Assembly (NCBI GenBank): GCA_032821775.1
Contig: JAVLRN010000009.1
Span: 2,666,001-2,730,000 of the forward strand
DNA length: 64,000 nucleotides
DNA from: Sanguinoderma infundibulare
Taxonomy: Eukaryota; Basidiomycota; Agaricomycetes; Polyporales; Polyporaceae
Direction: 5' to 3'
Shown: in pieces, positions 60,898-64,000 of the stretch
Layout: every line of letters starts with the position of its first letter
How positions within the stretch are numbered: the stretch's first letter is position 1
Translations under genes and position numbers: made by a program
Notes under the pieces: model-generated
What the model saw: the letters and a program-made list of their open reading frames with translations, nothing else
What the model was told of the DNA's origin: nothing
Database searches by the model: none

Positions 60898-62974
60898 ATG
60901 CCGTCTCCGTCCGCCATGTCTTCCGATTACGAGATTTCAGACGATGAGAACTACTCTTATGAGGAGGAGGACGACGAGATGGAAGTAGACGAATACGACG
61001 ATGGTACGCATACACCCCACACACGACCTCGGCTTTATGCACAGAAGATTCCTGACACACACATGATCTCTGCGCAGGTTCGGCCTCCGAGATTGAGGCG
61101 GAAGGCTTCGGCGATGACTTCAAAGTCGCGAGCGGGAGCGAGCAGAAGGTATACGAGGTGGACTACACATCTCTCAGCCAGCCTGAGGTAGAGAAGATCA
61201 TCACGACGGACATTAACTATATCAGCGGTATCTTTGGCGTCGAGGTGCGTGGACATTTGCTTGTTGCATACTTATCTCAATTTGACACGTTATGTGGGCG
61301 TAGCCGGCCGTCGCTGCGCAACTCCTGCGCCACATGAACTGGAACAAGGAGAAGCTCACGGACAAGTACATGGACAGTGCGTCCCAGGTCGCCGTCGCGG
61401 CTGGCGTGGAACGTCCCCCTCGAGAGCCGACCCCGCCACCGCCAAAGGCGTCTTCGAGTCGCTCTGCCGGACCCACTCGGACCGCCCGGCGTTCCGCCGT
61501 GGAGGCCGCGAAGACGTCCAAGTCGTCCAAGCGCGTAGCGTCCCCAGTCGAGCTCTCGCAGCCGTTCGTCTGCCCGATTTGCTTCGACGACAGCCAGACG
61601 GAGACGCTTGCGCTCATCTGCGATCACAAGTTCTGCACGTCGTGCTGGAAGGAGTATATTACGAGCAAGGTGCGCACCGAGGCCGAGTGCGTCATCACCT
61701 GCATGGCCGAGGATTGCAACATCGTCGCGCTCGACCCGTTCGTCAAGAAGGCCCTCGCGGACGACAAGGAGACGTGGGGGCGTTACCAGGAGCTGCTCGT
61801 GCGACAGTTCGTGTCATGTATCCCTCACCTCAAGTTCTGCCCGTACCCGTCCTGTACCAACACCGTCTCCTGCACGTCGGCGGCGACCAAGTCCTCGCTC
61901 ACGACGATGGTCCCGATCGTCGCCTGTGCGGCTTCCCCAACTCACGTGTTCTGTTTTGGGTGCCCGATCGACACGGACCACCGACCGATCGTCTGCGCAG
62001 TCGCGAAGATGTGGCTACAGAAGTGCAGGGACGACAGCGAGACGGCGAACTGGATCAAGAGCAACACGAAGGAGTGCAGCAAGTGCCAGAGCACGATCGA
62101 GAAGAATGGCGGGTGCAACCACATGACATGCAAGAAGTGCAAGTACGAGTTCTGCTGGGTCTGCATGGGTGAGTGGCGACGCGTTCGGGGGGGAGTGGGA
62201 ACGGAGTGATTCATTGATCCTGTTCACATCATATAGGTCCTTGGTCCGAGCACGGCACGTCGTGGTACTCTTGTAACCGGTACGACGAGAAGGCGAGCGT
62301 GGACGCGCGTGACGCCCAGACGAAGAGCCGAGCTTCCCTGGAACGATACCTGCACGTAAGTGCTTTCGCTAGGATTCTTCCGTCTCCGGTCCAGAAATTA
62401 ACCGAGAGAGCAGTACTACAACCGATGGGCGAATCACGAGCAGTCGGCGAAGCTGTCGATGGAGCTGTATGCCAAGACGGAGAAGAAGATGGAGGAGATG
62501 CAGATTACGTCGGAGCTGACCTGGATCCAGGTCCAGTTCATGAAGAAGGCGGTCGACGTCGTGTTCAAGTGCCGGATGACCCTCAAGTGGACTTACGCGA
62601 TGGCCTATTATCTCGCGTCGGGGAACGAGAAGGAACTGTTTGAGGACAATCAGCGGTACGCTTCAGTAAACATATTTGCTGGGCATGCGGTGATTTCTGA
62701 CATGATCTGCAGCGACCTGGAGAGAGCAGTCGAGGAATTGTCTGAGCTCATTGAGGCTCCGATTGACCCGGAGTCGATCATGACCCTTCGGCAGAAGGTT
62801 ACTGACAAGACGGTGAGACGCGCATTTCGTCTACATGGCGGTTCACGGGATAGTTAACATCTCTATTGTCAGGTCTATGTGCAGAAGCGGAACGAGATCA
62901 TGCTCGAGGACACTGCCAAAGGCTACCTAGAAGGACGGTGGTCGTGGAACTCTACCGTAGACGGCTTCGACTGA
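60898..62974 (+). CDS. Ariadne-type RBR E3 ubiquitin ligase
   Basis: Exons 60898-61003, 61078-61244, 61304-62168, 62237-62355, 62414-62655, 62713-62812 and 62873-62974 join in phase to 566 residues. After an acidic start ([20 protein letters not shown]) comes a UBA-like helical segment ([17 protein letters not shown]), then RING1 from C181 ([11 protein letters not shown] ... [10 protein letters not shown]), the IBR with FCFGC and KMWLQKC, and RING2 ([19 protein letters not shown]) with the likely catalytic C362, then the C-terminal Ariadne helices ([14 protein letters not shown]) ending [11 protein letters not shown]. The family transfers ubiquitin through the RING2 cysteine and is autoinhibited by the Ariadne domain. 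A second Met at 60916 is an alternative start. Confidence 0.92.
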
Positions 62975-64000
62975 ACTTCCTGCCCTCGCGTTACAATGCC
63001 GCCCCTCATCCCCAGAGACTCTGTTCCTTGCTCGCCCTATCCCATCCCTGCTCGGCTGACTTCTTACTGCGCTCTCTCACTCCCATCCATGTCCACGTCC
63101 ACGTCCACGCCCTGTCTATATCGTCATCGCCTCCCGACCTGTGTATAATGTACATCACCATCCCCGCACTTCCTTCTCGTTTTTATCGCCTCTTCTCTCG
63201 CACTGTATCACAACCGCACACCGCATCCCCACACACCTGCCCTGTTCTATCTGTGGGCTTCGCGCTAACGACACGTAATGTAATGCACTCTTTTCCAGGT
63301 TCATCGTCTCCGCTCGCTACAGCTCCGCCGTCGAGAATTGGAATACTGACCCCATCGCTCATCGGTAGCGAACTCGGTGGGCTCCTCGATCAGGTCGGTC
63401 GCAAATATTGTCGATGCAAGTCTGCGACGCACCTGCACACGACCTTGGAACTACGTTGTATACGTACGCGTGCTGTGCGGTGGCGCACTCGGCTGACAGC
63501 GAGTACCTAAGTTGACCGATCGTCTTGGCGATGCTCACCGAAATACATGTACTTGGCACGCAACCTCACGCAAACCGGCCGACAACCGACGCTACGCGGG
63601 TGGATGTCGCGTTCCTGGTTCTTGAACAGTGCAAGATTCAGAACCCGCTTGAGAGCCTGAGAGGACGATTTCCTTCGATCTTGCAAATCACGACGGGAAT
63701 AGTACCACTAGGCATCAGTGGTCGCAGACATGGTCCCCGAAAGCTATACGATCGGGCGGCGGTCACAAGGCACGCCGCCGCAGTACCTGAGGGCCAATCG
63801 GGGTTCAAACGTTCAAGAATACATATTGTGACTCGAAATTCGTGGCGACGAAAATTGGCAGTATATGTACAAGGTAAGAAACACGTTCCGCTGTTCTGTT
63901 GCTCTGGCCAGGCGGGACCGCACAGTGCACGGCGTCGCTCGTGTCAGGCAACCGATCGGGGGTTGGGTAGGTCTGTTGCTACCGACACGAGTTGACGCGG
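62975..64000. other. no supported gene
   Basis: Open frames at 62866-63510 and 63525-63995 have low-complexity or unrecognisable products and no splice support. A short CCACGTCCACGTCCACG repeat lies near 63090-63108. Confidence 0.4.

Noticed and set aside
63800..63830. A tRNA-like B box (GGGGTTCAAACG)
   Set aside because: No matching A box or cloverleaf arms at the right spacing.

Overview
The window is nuclear DNA of a filamentous basidiomycete, most likely an Agaricomycete. The genes are dense and carry many 45-70 nt GT-AG introns. HET-domain proteins, F-box/LRR-type proteins and a KDZ transposon with a linked TET/JBP dioxygenase are all typical of that class. I cannot name the species from sequence alone.

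Layout. 1-1655 has no recognisable gene. 1713-5293 is HET gene 1. 5554-6178 is a near-perfect fold-back element. 7330-11578 is a Brc1/Rtt107-like BRCT protein. 11843-12434 (-) is a small spliced gene. 13292-15793 is HET gene 2. From 15787 to 34960 lies a 19.2-kb KDZ-superfamily DNA transposon. It carries, in order, a tandem-repeat protein (-), a Cys-cluster/coiled-coil protein (+), an HMG-like protein (-), a TET/JBP 2-oxoglutarate/Fe(II) dioxygenase (+), the KDZ transposase (+), a small protein (+) and about 2.9 kb of repeat-rich non-coding DNA. An 8-bp direct repeat (CATGGGCT) flanks the element. HET2 reads into the left copy in frame, and the same reading frame continues from the right copy for about 53 residues, so the element sits inside the 3' coding end of HET2.

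35265-38779 (-) is a WD40 gene split within blade 5 by a 5'-truncated LINE (35795-38164) with 14-bp target-site duplications. 38769-40068 (-) is an F-box-type gene with a one-base frameshift at a C10 run. 41.9-42.1 kb holds a HET relic. 43454-48187 (-) encodes a large EF-hand/ZZ zinc-finger protein. The right third is conserved housekeeping: SNX3/Grd19 (-), a long disordered Arg/Asp-rich protein (-), lysyl-tRNA synthetase (+), an Hsp110/Sse1 chaperone (+) with an oversized intron, and an Ariadne-type RBR ubiquitin ligase (+).

The main result is the transposon. Its TET/JBP gene is intact through five exons with all catalytic residues, while the transposase next to it has two in-frame TGA codons at conserved positions. 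The element therefore looks immobile in cis but still able to make its modified-base dioxygenase, from inside a broken allorecognition-type gene. TET/JBP-KDZ linkage in basidiomycetes is already known; the particular insertion, the uneven decay and the extra cargo are what is new here.
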